From assembly GCF_042678405.1 (NCBI RefSeq), contig NZ_JBHTLI010000001.1:1240001-1304000 (forward strand): a DNA stretch of 64,000 nt, read 5' to 3'. Both the position numbers and the translations under genes were made by a program. The DNA comes from Salegentibacter_A chungangensis. GTDB lineage: Bacteria; Bacteroidota; Bacteroidia; Flavobacteriales; Flavobacteriaceae. Below the pieces are notes generated by a model, which saw only the letters and a program-made list of their open reading frames with translations, did not search any database and was not told the origin of the DNA. Position 1 is the stretch's first letter. Each line of letters begins with the position of its first letter. This document shows positions 43,270 through 52,409 of the stretch, in pieces.

Positions 43270-44208
43270 ATGAATAAAGTAGCATTAATCATCATCTATA
43301 ATCATCAATACAATAAAAACATTGATGTTTTGGAGAAAATTTACAAAGATAGGTTTAGTAATATCTTTCACTTGGTCCCATTTTATAATGGAGATAAACA
43401 AAATGTAATTCCAGTTTATGAATGTTCTCATTATTTTCAAGGTTATATTTCCCAAGGTTTTAAAAGCTTTTTTAAAGAGGAATTCTCGCATTATTTTTTT
43501 GTGGCTGATGATTTAATATTAAATCCCATTATAAATGAAAATAATTACTCTTCACATCTTAATTTAGATTCTAATTCCTGTTTTATTCCTGGGTTTATCA
43601 CTTTGCATGAGCAGGAAAAATGGTGGTCTAAGGTAAAAGATGCGTATAATTGGCGGATTCAAATAAATGGCGTTGAAGCAGAACATCAGTTGCCTGATTA
43701 TGATGAAGCGCTTCAGAAATTTGAATTGTTTAACTTGGAGATTAAACCACTCCGTTATGATCAAATCTGGGAAACTTCGAGGCCAATAAAAAGTTGGGTT
43801 AAACCTTTGTCTTATGGAAATGTAAAGAAAAACAGTGCTTTGCTTTATAAAAGTCTTAAAGATAAATTATCTAGAACAACCTATTCCCTTCCTTACCCCT
43901 TAGTGGGTAGTTATTCAGATATTTTAGTTGTAAATTCTGGAGCAATAAAATCTTTCTGTCACTATTGTGGAGTATTTGCTGCTACTCAACTATTTGTGGA
44001 AATTGCATTACCTACTTCTTTGGTTTTATCTGCAAATCAGATTTGTACAGAAAATGATTTGAAACTTCGAGGAAGGGCGCTTTGGACAAAGAAGGATTAT
44101 CAAGAACTAGAGAAATATGAATATTCATTACCTAAACTGTTGACTGATTTTCCTGATAATTACCTTTATTTGCATCCTATCAAATTATCTAAATGGCAGA
44201 AAAATTAA
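43270..44208 (+). CDS. Uncharacterised protein, possible glycosyltransferase
   Basis: A 312-residue protein not recognised from a known family. It opens with MNKVALIIIYNHQYNKNIDV, a typical first beta strand, and has HYFFVADDLILNPIINENNY (ADD at 79-81), which could be a GT-A metal site. Later segments include FIPGFITLHEQEKWWSKVKD and LVGSYSDILVVNSGAIKSF. It overlaps the STELLO-type gene by 16 bases, and both are very AT rich, so they probably travel together. An accessory or partner transferase is a reasonable guess, no more. Confidence 0.6.
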   Translation: MNKVALIIIYNHQYNKNIDVLEKIYKDRFSNIFHLVPFYNGDKQNVIPVYECSHYFQGYISQGFKSFFKEEFSHYFFVADDLILNPIINENNYSSHLNLDSNSCFIPGFITLHEQEKWWSKVKDAYNWRIQINGVEAEHQLPDYDEALQKFELFNLEIKPLRYDQIWETSRPIKSWVKPLSYGNVKKNSALLYKSLKDKLSRTTYSLPYPLVGSYSDILVVNSGAIKSFCHYCGVFAATQLFVEIALPTSLVLSANQICTENDLKLRGRALWTKKDYQELEKYEYSLPKLLTDFPDNYLYLHPIKLSKWQKN

Positions 44209-45188
44209 ATAAAAAGTTCATTGTAATAACATCAATTTTTGAGCCTACTGAAGCTGTAATTGCATTTTCAAAAATGAAAGATTATGAACTTGTTGTTGTG
44301 GGAGATAAGAAAACTCCGGTAAACTGGCACTATAATAATGTGGATTTCATTTCAGTGGAAAAACAAAAAGACGATAAATCAGAATTGTCAAGAGTTTTGC
44401 CATACAATCATTATTGCAGGAAAATGTTGGGATATTTAGTAGCTATGAGAAGTGGTGCAGATTATATTGTGGATACGGACGATGATAATATTCCCAAAGA
44501 TAATTGGAGTTATCCTGAGTTTTCACAAGAATTTGAATGTCTTCCAGGAAACAAAGGCTTTATTAATATTTACCAGCTTTTCACAAAAAAAAAGGTCTGG
44601 CCGCGTGGTCTGCCGCTAAAGTTTATAAATACCCAATTCGATCTGGGTAAAGATTTATATACTAAGAGTTGTAATATAGGAATATGGCAAGGTTTGGCAG
44701 ACGAGGATCCAGATGTAGATGCAATTTATCGTTTAACGAATGATTCAAAATGCTATTTTAATCAACGTACACCAGTTGTTTTAGGTAGGGGAACAATCAG
44801 TCCTTTTAATACCCAAAATACTATTATTCGTAAAGAACTGTTTCCATTGTTATATTTGCCGACCTATGTAACTTTTAGATTTACAGATATTTTACGGGGG
44901 TTGGTTGCACAGCCTATTATGTGGTTGTACGGCTATGAACTTGGTTTTACTAATGCCACCGTTATTCAAAAAAGAAATGAGCATGATTATATGACTGATT
45001 TCATTTCAGAGATTCCAATGTATGAAAATTGTGAAAAAATAATTGAGTTGGTTTCTAGGTCTGTATCTATTTCAAATAGTATTGAAGCTAACTTGTATCA
45101 AGCTTATAGAGCGCTCCTGAAAGAGAGGGTAGTTTGCGAAAAAGAAATAATTACATTAAAAGCTTGGTTAAAAGATATACAGATGTGA
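44193..45188 (+). CDS. STELLO (DUF288) family glycosyltransferase-like protein
   Basis: A 331-residue protein with the STELLO family signature blocks: ITSIFEPTEAVIAFS, VVVGDKKTP at 34-42, SRVLPYNHYCRKMLGYLVAM and YIVDTDDDNIPKDNW (DTDDDNIP at 94-101). In plants STELLO proteins (STL1/STL2) are Golgi proteins linked to cellulose synthase assembly; bacterial homologues are poorly studied and predicted to be glycosyltransferases. It overlaps the upstream unknown gene by 16 bases. After it comes a 290-base stretch with only a gene remnant. Confidence 0.82.
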   Translation: MAEKLNKKFIVITSIFEPTEAVIAFSKMKDYELVVVGDKKTPVNWHYNNVDFISVEKQKDDKSELSRVLPYNHYCRKMLGYLVAMRSGADYIVDTDDDNIPKDNWSYPEFSQEFECLPGNKGFINIYQLFTKKKVWPRGLPLKFINTQFDLGKDLYTKSCNIGIWQGLADEDPDVDAIYRLTNDSKCYFNQRTPVVLGRGTISPFNTQNTIIRKELFPLLYLPTYVTFRFTDILRGLVAQPIMWLYGYELGFTNATVIQKRNEHDYMTDFISEIPMYENCEKIIELVSRSVSISNSIEANLYQAYRALLKERVVCEKEIITLKAWLKDIQM

Positions 45189-45374
45189 TTAGTTTATTGA
45201 ATGGGATAATTTGAATTATCTAGTTATAAAACTCAATTAAAGTCTTGTTTCAATTAGTTTTGTTCGGTTTCTGTAAAATTGGTTAAAACAATTCTCTGTC
45301 TGTACCCAAGGAGCAAATATTCACTTTTTTATAATTATTTTGAAAATAATTTATATTAACTCTATAATATTAAT

Positions 45375-45522
45375 GTGAGTAAAACTAGTAAGGTATTTTA
45401 ATTTTCCAATAAGCGGTGGGTTAGAAAAACAGATAGAAGGAATAAAAAAGGTTGTTGAGAAATTAGGTGTTGAAATTAATGAAGAAACTTGGACTTGTTA
45501 TTACAGACGGAGTAGGGTTTAG
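45375..45522 (+). pseudogene. Remnant of a lost gene in the 290-base gap before 45479
   Basis: The 45189-45478 gap has no intact gene. At 45375 a GTG opens VSKTSKVF and stops at TAA, but in the next frame the sequence continues as NFPISGGLEKQIEGIKKVV, then EKLGVEIN, and runs to TAG 45520-45522 inside the next gene. Dropping one T from the TTTT run at 45396-45399 would join both parts into one protein-like N-terminus. The text looks like the start of a transferase. It suggests a frameshifted and truncated gene. Confidence 0.45.
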
Positions 45523-46876
45523 AAATTTTATCCTTAGCAATTTTGTTAGGGCTTCGAATTCTAAGTTCAGTAAAATAATAATATTTTCTGCCTTGCCCAA
45601 GGAAGTATTTGACAAGCTTGATTTGCCGAATTTTGAAATTATTGAATTGCCGAATTATCAAGAGAAGGGGGCTACCTGGTTTTTCAGGAAGCTGAAAGAA
45701 GTGGCTCATCTCAGGAAAAATGAAGCGAATAATTTTGGCTTTTATGATAATCTTAAAGCTAACTATACTAATGCAAATTCAAGAAGGGGTAAACTCACAA
45801 GATTGGCTTACCGGATCACCCGTCGATTTAATTCTGAAAAAGCAATTGAAAGATTCTATAAGCTTCAGCAATCTAGTTTATCAAAGAATTCAGTGACTGA
45901 TTTTTATCGAAAATTGCTCAAAAAGCACAGTCCTGACCTTTTATTCTTCACTCACCAGAGGCCACCCTATATAGCCCCATTGATCTACGCAGCAGAAATA
46001 GAAGGAATTGAAACCTGTAGCTTTATATTCAGTTGGGATAACCTTGCGTCAAAAGGCAGGATGGCTGGAAACTTTGACCATTATCTGGTATGGAGCGACC
46101 TGATGAGGTCTGAATTGCTACAGTTCTATAGTGGAATTTGTGAAGAGCAGATAAAAATTGTCGGAACTCCTCAATTCGAACCTTATGTGATGAAGGAATA
46201 CGAGAGTGAGATTGAAGAATTCTATGATTGTTTTGGCCTTGATCGGAATCTGAAAACAATATGTTTTAGCTGTGGAGATTTCTCTACAAGTGTCAACGAT
46301 CCATTGTACATCGAGACCATTGCTGAAGCGATAATAAATAAAGGAATTCAGGAAGATGTCAACTTTCTTGTCAGAACCTCTCCTGCCGAAGAACCGGAAC
46401 GCTTTAAATATCTCAGGGAAAAATTTCCATTTATAAAATGGAATTATCCTGCCTGGACGCAGAGCCGAAATAAACATTCTGAAATGTGGTCTCAAAGGGT
46501 GCCTTCAGCAGAAGACCTTAAGGACCTCAGGATGATATTGGAATTTTCGGACCTCGGTATCAATATGTGTTCTACAATGAGTCTTGATTTTATGATTTTC
46601 GATAAGCCTGTTATCAATCCTGTCTTTGGGAACGCTGATAACGGGCTTTACAACGACCAGCGGTTCCTGAACTATGCGCATTATAAAAATGTGGTGGATA
46701 GCGGTTCCGTTAGGATTGCCAGGGATAAAAATGAATTAATAGCAGAGATAAATTCTTATCTTGAGAATCCAAAAGCAGATTCAAAGAAAAGAAAGGAACT
46801 TTTAGCCCTTCAAATAAGTAAAGACCTGAAAGGGACCAGTTCCAGAATCTCCGAAGTATTAGCCCATCTTGAATAG
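45479..46876 (+). CDS. GT-B-like protein, putative glycosyltransferase or glycerophosphotransferase
   Basis: A protein of 465 residues starting at ATG 45479 (MKKLGLVITDGVGFRNFILS). The C-terminal half contains FSWDNLASKGRMAGNFDHYL, VWSDLMRSELLQFY, IKIVGTPQFEPYV and LGINMCSTMSLDFMIFDKPV, a layout seen in GT-B proteins related to CDP-glycerol transferases and UDP-sugar epimerase-like transferases. A GTG 12 bases upstream is an alternative start but falls in the remnant before the gene. It overlaps the next gene by eight bases. Confidence 0.68.
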   Translation: MKKLGLVITDGVGFRNFILSNFVRASNSKFSKIIIFSALPKEVFDKLDLPNFEIIELPNYQEKGATWFFRKLKEVAHLRKNEANNFGFYDNLKANYTNANSRRGKLTRLAYRITRRFNSEKAIERFYKLQQSSLSKNSVTDFYRKLLKKHSPDLLFFTHQRPPYIAPLIYAAEIEGIETCSFIFSWDNLASKGRMAGNFDHYLVWSDLMRSELLQFYSGICEEQIKIVGTPQFEPYVMKEYESEIEEFYDCFGLDRNLKTICFSCGDFSTSVNDPLYIETIAEAIINKGIQEDVNFLVRTSPAEEPERFKYLREKFPFIKWNYPAWTQSRNKHSEMWSQRVPSAEDLKDLRMILEFSDLGINMCSTMSLDFMIFDKPVINPVFGNADNGLYNDQRFLNYAHYKNVVDSGSVRIARDKNELIAEINSYLENPKADSKKRKELLALQISKDLKGTSSRISEVLAHLE

Positions 46877-47957
46877 TAACAAAAAAATTGCTGTGGTCTG
46901 TAATTATAAATTAAATCCCCGAAGAATAGGTGGGATGGACAGATTTTTTGTGGCTTATGACCAGGCCTGTAGAAAGCGGGGATATAGTATCGATTGGTTC
47001 TTCGCAGGCGGAGAGAAATTTGAACTTTACGAAGAGCTTACTGTGCATTTTAGTAAAAATATAGCAGTGGAAAATTACTTCAGGGAGTTTTCGTTAAAGA
47101 ATAATTTACAATATGATGTGCTGTTCACTCATTTTGTGGAATTATGTACCTCATTTTTCAAAAAAATAAAAAAGGATCAAAAGCCTTATATAATTGCCGT
47201 AGATCATAACCCCAGGCCTGTAAATGGTTTTCCGTTCAGGAAAAGAGTGAAAAATAAGCTTAAAGGTGCAGTTTGCGCTAGTTATATAGACCGGTTTGTT
47301 GGAGTTTCCAGTTACACTAAAGCTCAGATCCTGAAGGATTACGGGAATAGGCTTGCAAACATAACCCGGGTTATTTATAATGGGATAGAGGTGGAGCGGT
47401 ATGAAAAAAGAACTGATCCTAATTTTGGTAAATTCATAGTAGCTTCTCATTTGAGGCCTTCTAAAGGAATCCAGGACCTCATATGTGCGGTAGATTTTCT
47501 TCCTGGAAATTTAAAGAATATGCTTCAGATCGATATTTATGGCGAGGGGCCAATGGAAACAGAATTGAAGCAGGAAGTACGGAATAGGGGACTTGAGAAA
47601 ATCATAAGCTTCAAAGGAAGTTCTCCAGATTTACCGGACTTGTTCAGTAGGTATTCCTATTTATTGCAGCCCACTTATATGGAATGTTTCAGTCTCTCTA
47701 TTCTGGAAAGTCTGGCGGCCAATGTGCCTGTTGTCACAACGCCTGTAGGTGGAAACCTTGAGATCATCAGGAATAACGAAAATGGTTTTATCTTTGAAAC
47801 CGGCAATGTGGCGCAACTTACCGAACTTATTAAAGGGATACTGCTAAATGAGATTTATATAACCGAACCAGTAGATAAACTTGTTGAAAAGGAGTTTAAT
47901 TTGGAGCGTATGGTCAATAATCATATTGAACTTTTAACAGAGATCGATAATAAATAA
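46869..47957 (+). CDS. GT4 family glycosyltransferase
   Basis: A 362-residue GT-B protein. RRIGGMDRFFVAYDQACRKR is the glycine-rich N-terminal loop; the middle has FVGVSSYTKAQILKDYG and VIYNGIEVERYE; the donor site is PTYMECFSLSILESLAANVP with VVTTPVGGNLEII, keeping E and the ExxxxxxxE spacing. The start is TTG, eight bases inside the preceding gene. Eight bases separate it from the following GT4 gene. Confidence 0.88.
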   Translation: MNSNKKIAVVCNYKLNPRRIGGMDRFFVAYDQACRKRGYSIDWFFAGGEKFELYEELTVHFSKNIAVENYFREFSLKNNLQYDVLFTHFVELCTSFFKKIKKDQKPYIIAVDHNPRPVNGFPFRKRVKNKLKGAVCASYIDRFVGVSSYTKAQILKDYGNRLANITRVIYNGIEVERYEKRTDPNFGKFIVASHLRPSKGIQDLICAVDFLPGNLKNMLQIDIYGEGPMETELKQEVRNRGLEKIISFKGSSPDLPDLFSRYSYLLQPTYMECFSLSILESLAANVPVVTTPVGGNLEIIRNNENGFIFETGNVAQLTELIKGILLNEIYITEPVDKLVEKEFNLERMVNNHIELLTEIDNK

Positions 47958-47965
47958 TTTTTTTA

Positions 47966-49105
47966 ATGCATATAGCTTATCTGACTCCTGAATATCCTCA
48001 CGCTGAATGTACTTCTTCAGGCGGGTTAGGGACTAGCATTCTTAATATGGCCACGGCATTGGTGGAAAAGGGACAGAAGGTAAGTGTAGTTGTTTATGGG
48101 CAAAAGGAAGATAAGATCTTTCAGGAGAGAGGGATAGATTTCTATCTCATCAGGCAACAAACTTATAAGATTGGCGGCTGGTATTTCTATAGGAAATATT
48201 TGCAAAGAGTTTTAAATGATTTAGTCCGGAATAAAGGAGTCGATATTATTGAAGCCGCAGAATGGACCGGAATTACTGCATTTATGCGGCTAGAGGCCCC
48301 TTTAGTGCTTCGACTTCACGGAAGCGATGCTTATTTCTGTGAATTGGAAGGAAGGAAACAGAAATGGAAGAATTTTTTGCTGGAAAAAGTAGCGCTGAAA
48401 AGAGCAGATGCATTAGTTTCAGTGAGTTCTTATACGGCAAAATTAACCCAGGATATTTTTCACCTTAGGAAAGAAATCGACATTGTACATAATGGAATCT
48501 CAGTAGAGAATTTTCAACCGGGTATCGAAAAGCAAAATACTAATGAAATATTATATTTCGGAACAATAATTCGAAAAAAAGGGGTGCTGGAACTTGCAAA
48601 AGCTTTTAATCGGGTGGTGACTGAGAACCCAAAATCACAATTAACCGTTATAGGAAAAGATACTACGGATATTTTTGAAAATATTTCGACCTTAGAATTG
48701 TTTAAAGGCTTACTTAGTCCTGAAGCTATGCAGCAATTTCGTTATTTAAAGCAAGTGGAGTATTCAGAAATTAAAAACCATATCCAACAGGCAGATATTG
48801 TAGTATTGCCTAGTTTTGCTGAAGCTCTGCCTATGACCTGGCTTGAAGCCATGTCTATGGAAAAAGCATTAGTGACTTCTAATATAGGTTGGGCAAAGGA
48901 AATAATGGAAAACGGGGTAACAGGCTTTACTGTAAATCCTAATGACCATATTCAATTTTCAGAGAAAGTAATTTGCCTTCTTAATAATCCTGAGAAGCGA
49001 GAGCTAATGGGAAAGGCTGCAAGGAAAAAGGTAGAGCAGAATTTTGCAATGCAAATTGTAGCGGAAAAGAATATCAGGTTTTATAAAAGTCAGCTAAGAG
49101 ATTAA
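47966..49105 (+). CDS. GT4 family glycosyltransferase
   Basis: A 379-residue GT-B protein: IAYLTPEYPHAECTSSGGLG and TSILNMATALVEKGQKVSV form the acceptor-side loop, VLRLHGSDAYFCELEGRKQK and DALVSVSSYTAKLTQDIF lie in the middle, and the donor site reads VVLPSFAEALPMTWLEAMSM followed by KALVTSNIGWAKEIMENG. All landmarks of GT4 are present. The stop abuts the ATG of the next gene. Confidence 0.89.
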   Translation: MHIAYLTPEYPHAECTSSGGLGTSILNMATALVEKGQKVSVVVYGQKEDKIFQERGIDFYLIRQQTYKIGGWYFYRKYLQRVLNDLVRNKGVDIIEAAEWTGITAFMRLEAPLVLRLHGSDAYFCELEGRKQKWKNFLLEKVALKRADALVSVSSYTAKLTQDIFHLRKEIDIVHNGISVENFQPGIEKQNTNEILYFGTIIRKKGVLELAKAFNRVVTENPKSQLTVIGKDTTDIFENISTLELFKGLLSPEAMQQFRYLKQVEYSEIKNHIQQADIVVLPSFAEALPMTWLEAMSMEKALVTSNIGWAKEIMENGVTGFTVNPNDHIQFSEKVICLLNNPEKRELMGKAARKKVEQNFAMQIVAEKNIRFYKSQLRD

Positions 49106-50644
49106 ATGAATAATTTAAAGGAATATCGCACCCCAAACGGGGATATCTTATTGTATAGTGGAGATCCTGAAATTAAATTACTGGATGAATTAGCAGGGGG
49201 TCCTGGTGATCTCTGGCATAGTTCACTACAGCAGGGCTATGAAGGCGTGTTCCCGGAATTGGTATATCAGACTGCCGTATTTTGGTGGTACTTGAATGAC
49301 TTACCTAATTTGAAAACTTCAGTTAATTGGAGAATTAATCCACATTGCTTTGTGGTGAGGGAGAAGGTTTGGGAGCATTTTGGAGGTTTTAGTTCAGATT
49401 ATAATTCTGATATAACCAGGGCTTTGGATTTAGGATATAGAATGTTGAGATTTGGAGGAGCCGTTCCGCTTTTTGTTGATGGACTTTTCCCACCTCAGAA
49501 TAATAAGCCTGTAATACCTGCTGAGGATCGTTATATATTTTATCTGAAGAATTTTAAGGAAAGACATAGCTGGTATATGTGTTTCAGAGAAACACTTTCA
49601 GGATCATTTGATGAATATGCTCTCTTGAAATGGGCAAAAAAGCGGCCATATAAGGGAAATATAATAAAACCAATGCCGGCAAGAGAATTAGAGCCTTTGG
49701 ATGGAAAACCTATGGTAGATGTGATCATCCCGACCATGTCCCGCCAAGAATATACCCTGCAATTATTAGAGGATTATAAGAGTCAGTCTTACTTGCCAAG
49801 AAGAGTGATTGTGGTTGATGCCACTCCAGTAGATAAAAGAAAAGAATCTCTATATGAGCAAATTGAATTTCCTTTTGAACTAATAGTGAAATGGCAGGAG
49901 TCTTCAGGCAGTTGTAAAGCAAGAAATGAGGCCATTGATTTGTGTCAAGGGGATTATATTATTTTTGCTGATGATGATACGCGAATTCTTCCTGATTTTG
50001 TGGAAAATCACATAAGATTTCTTCAAACTTATAGAGTTGAAGCCTGTACAGGTTTGGATATACAGGCATCCAATTACAAACAAGATCTTAATGATCTTAG
50101 TAAAATTTTGGACAGAAAAGGTAAGAATCGTTATAGCGCCGGTGCTGCTCAAACATTTAACAATGCAAATTCTTGTGTAAAAAGGAGTAAAGTAAATGAA
50201 ATAATAGGCAATGATATTAATTTTGATGGAGGATATGGGGAGGATGCCGACTTTGGATTTAGACTTATTCAACACGGAGTAATCTTAATGTTTAATCCTT
50301 ATTCAGTAAACCTTCATTTGAAACCTCCTTCAGGAGGGTATAGATATTGGGGAGTGCAGGCAGCTCTTACCGGAAGAAAACGGAAAACTCAACCTTGGGA
50401 ACTCGAAAAACCAGTAGGTAAAATTAGACCAGTGCCGAGCCCAACAATAGTGTATGGAATTCTTAAACATTTTAATAAATCTCAGGTTAAGGAGTATAAA
50501 TACCGCTATATGTTCCTCTACCTTACGAGAAATTCAAAGTTGTTTCCACTTCGACTTTTTAAATTACCTTATAGGATTTATCAATTTAAGAAATCCATGT
50601 TTTATGCGGAAAATCTTAGAAAGTTAGGAGAGCGTTTTAATTAG
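49106..50644 (+). CDS. GT2 glycosyltransferase with an extra N-terminal GT2-half domain
   Basis: A 512-residue protein in two parts. The C-terminal part (about 200-480) is a complete GT2 domain: VDVIIPTMSRQEYTLQLLED from residue 204, VVDATPVDKR, SGSCKARNEAIDLCQGDYI and the metal site FADDDTRILPDF (DDD at 289-291), with GGYGEDADFGFRLIQ. The N-terminal 200 residues resemble only the acceptor-side half of such enzymes (PHCFVVREKVWEHFGGFSSD, ALDLGYRMLRFGG) and lack a nucleotide-binding half. It may be a former fusion or a substrate-selecting module. Confidence 0.8.
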   Translation: MNNLKEYRTPNGDILLYSGDPEIKLLDELAGGPGDLWHSSLQQGYEGVFPELVYQTAVFWWYLNDLPNLKTSVNWRINPHCFVVREKVWEHFGGFSSDYNSDITRALDLGYRMLRFGGAVPLFVDGLFPPQNNKPVIPAEDRYIFYLKNFKERHSWYMCFRETLSGSFDEYALLKWAKKRPYKGNIIKPMPARELEPLDGKPMVDVIIPTMSRQEYTLQLLEDYKSQSYLPRRVIVVDATPVDKRKESLYEQIEFPFELIVKWQESSGSCKARNEAIDLCQGDYIIFADDDTRILPDFVENHIRFLQTYRVEACTGLDIQASNYKQDLNDLSKILDRKGKNRYSAGAAQTFNNANSCVKRSKVNEIIGNDINFDGGYGEDADFGFRLIQHGVILMFNPYSVNLHLKPPSGGYRYWGVQAALTGRKRKTQPWELEKPVGKIRPVPSPTIVYGILKHFNKSQVKEYKYRYMFLYLTRNSKLFPLRLFKLPYRIYQFKKSMFYAENLRKLGERFN

Positions 50645-50652
50645 TAAAAGCG

Positions 50653-51639
50653 ATGAAGTTCAGTTTAATCATATGTACTTTTAAAAGACCGAGAGCTTTG
50701 ATGAAGCTATTGAACTCGGTTAAAGAACAGATTTTATATCCTGATGAAATTCTGATTATTGATGGTTCACCTGATGATGAAACAGAAACTATTCTGAAAG
50801 CTGAAAACTTTTCCAATTTAAAATATTATAGAGTTGATGCTAAAAACAGAGGATTAACAAAACAAAGAAATTATGGTATTTCTAAAATAGGGAATTACAT
50901 CGATATAATTTGTTTTCTTGACGATGATATAATATTAACCCCTTCTTACTTTAAGAATTTAATTGCAACATATCATAAAAACCCAAAGGCTATTGGAGTG
51001 GGGGGCTATATTATTGAAGATACAGAATGGCATTTAAAGAGTAAGGAAACTAAATCAAATCAGTTTGAATTTGATGGATTTGTTCGTGATTTAGGAAGCA
51101 GACACTTTCTAAGGAAAAAAATGAGGTTGCATCCCAACGTTCCCCCAGGTTATATGCCAGACTTTTCGAATGGCTATTCCATTAGTTTTCTACCTCCTTC
51201 GGGGAATACATATACAGTAGAGAGTTTTATGGGAGGAGTGGCTTCGTATCGTAAAGAGCTTTTTAAAAAAATCAATTTCTCAACTTATTTTAAAGGTTAC
51301 GGTCTTTACGAGGATATGGATTTTTGCTTACGAGCTTCCAAATTAGGACAACTTTACGTTAATACAGCCGCAAAGCTTTATCACGAGCACGACAATTCAG
51401 GAAGGCCAAATAGATATAAGTACGGTAAAATGGTAATTAAGAATGGCTGGTATGTATGGAGAGTAAAATATTCAGACCCAAGTTTTAATTCGACGTTGAA
51501 ATGGCACGCAACTGCTTTTTTGTTAACTTTAATTCGATTTAGTAATGTTTTGACAACTTCACGAAAAAAAGAGGCATTAACGGAGAGTCTTGGACGAGTT
51601 GCGGGCTGGTGGGGTTTATTAATCAAAAAATCACGATAA
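50653..51639 (+). CDS. GT2 family glycosyltransferase
   Basis: A 328-residue GT-A protein: FSLIICTFKRPRALMKLLNS, LIIDGSPDDET (35-45), GLTKQRNYGISKIGNYIDI and the metal site CFLDDDIILTPSYF (DDD at 90-92). GYGLYEDMDFCLRASKLGQL is the acceptor ED motif, and LYHEHDNSGRPNRYKYGKM follows. The last third is basic with aromatic residues, consistent with membrane association. Its TAA overlaps the ATG of the FkbM gene by one base (TAATG). Confidence 0.87.
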   Translation: MKFSLIICTFKRPRALMKLLNSVKEQILYPDEILIIDGSPDDETETILKAENFSNLKYYRVDAKNRGLTKQRNYGISKIGNYIDIICFLDDDIILTPSYFKNLIATYHKNPKAIGVGGYIIEDTEWHLKSKETKSNQFEFDGFVRDLGSRHFLRKKMRLHPNVPPGYMPDFSNGYSISFLPPSGNTYTVESFMGGVASYRKELFKKINFSTYFKGYGLYEDMDFCLRASKLGQLYVNTAAKLYHEHDNSGRPNRYKYGKMVIKNGWYVWRVKYSDPSFNSTLKWHATAFLLTLIRFSNVLTTSRKKEALTESLGRVAGWWGLLIKKSR

Positions 51640-52400
51640 TGAAAGCAGTGTTAAGAATCCTACCTAAATTTATTAAAGAACGATTCAAAACATATTACTA
51701 TAATTCAAAACAACCTGATTATAAATTTAGCCTTAAAAATAACTTTTATAAAACTAAGACACAATCTTGGTCTCTTTACACCTGTACTCCGTTATATTTA
51801 ATTACTAAGGAAATTGAACGTTATGAGAAATTTTACCGGATAAGGAGTAATGATACTGTTATTGATGCCGGAGCCCATCACGGGATACTTAGTCTGGTAT
51901 ATGCGAAAAAGGCTTACTCAGGGTATGTGTTTTCTTTTGAGCCCGATAATAAAAATTTGTATGAACTGAGGAAAAACTTAAAACTTAATAATTTTAATAC
52001 AAATATTCAGGTTATCGAAAAGGGTTTATGGTCTAGAAGTGGAGAAGTTAAATTCTATGAAGCGGGAAGTGTAGCTTCATCTTCTTTTTACAAACCTGAA
52101 AATTCATTGGAAAAAAATATAGAGGTTATAACACTCGATGATTTCATTGAGGAAAATGATATTAAAGTAGATTTTATTAAAATGGATGTTGAAGGAGCAG
52201 AATTAAATATTTTGAAGGGAGCTAGACAAACTTTATGCAATTTGAAACCTAATTTGAGTATCGCTACTTATCATCTTGTAGAAGGAGAATTAACTTATAA
52301 ATCAGTTGAAAAATTTTTTAAAGAAATCAATTATCCTCATAAAACTGTGTTCTTTGAAGATGGGGAAATTATAACTTATGCAGGCCCACAATTAAAGTAA
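51639..52400 (+). CDS. FkbM family methyltransferase
   Basis: A 253-residue SAM methyltransferase with VIDAGAHHGILSLVYAKKAY (motif I, from about residue 73), FSFEPDNKNLYELRKNLKL, and VDFIKMDVEGAELNILKGA (about 177-195), the FkbM signature. FkbM enzymes O-methylate sugar or macrolide hydroxyls. I chose ATG 51639 because it makes the TAATG overlap with the preceding glycosyltransferase; an upstream in-frame start (51609) would extend into that gene. It could methylate the residue added by the preceding transferase. Confidence 0.88.
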   Translation: MKAVLRILPKFIKERFKTYYYNSKQPDYKFSLKNNFYKTKTQSWSLYTCTPLYLITKEIERYEKFYRIRSNDTVIDAGAHHGILSLVYAKKAYSGYVFSFEPDNKNLYELRKNLKLNNFNTNIQVIEKGLWSRSGEVKFYEAGSVASSSFYKPENSLEKNIEVITLDDFIEENDIKVDFIKMDVEGAELNILKGARQTLCNLKPNLSIATYHLVEGELTYKSVEKFFKEINYPHKTVFFEDGEIITYAGPQLK

Positions 52401-52409
52401 TTAAATAAA

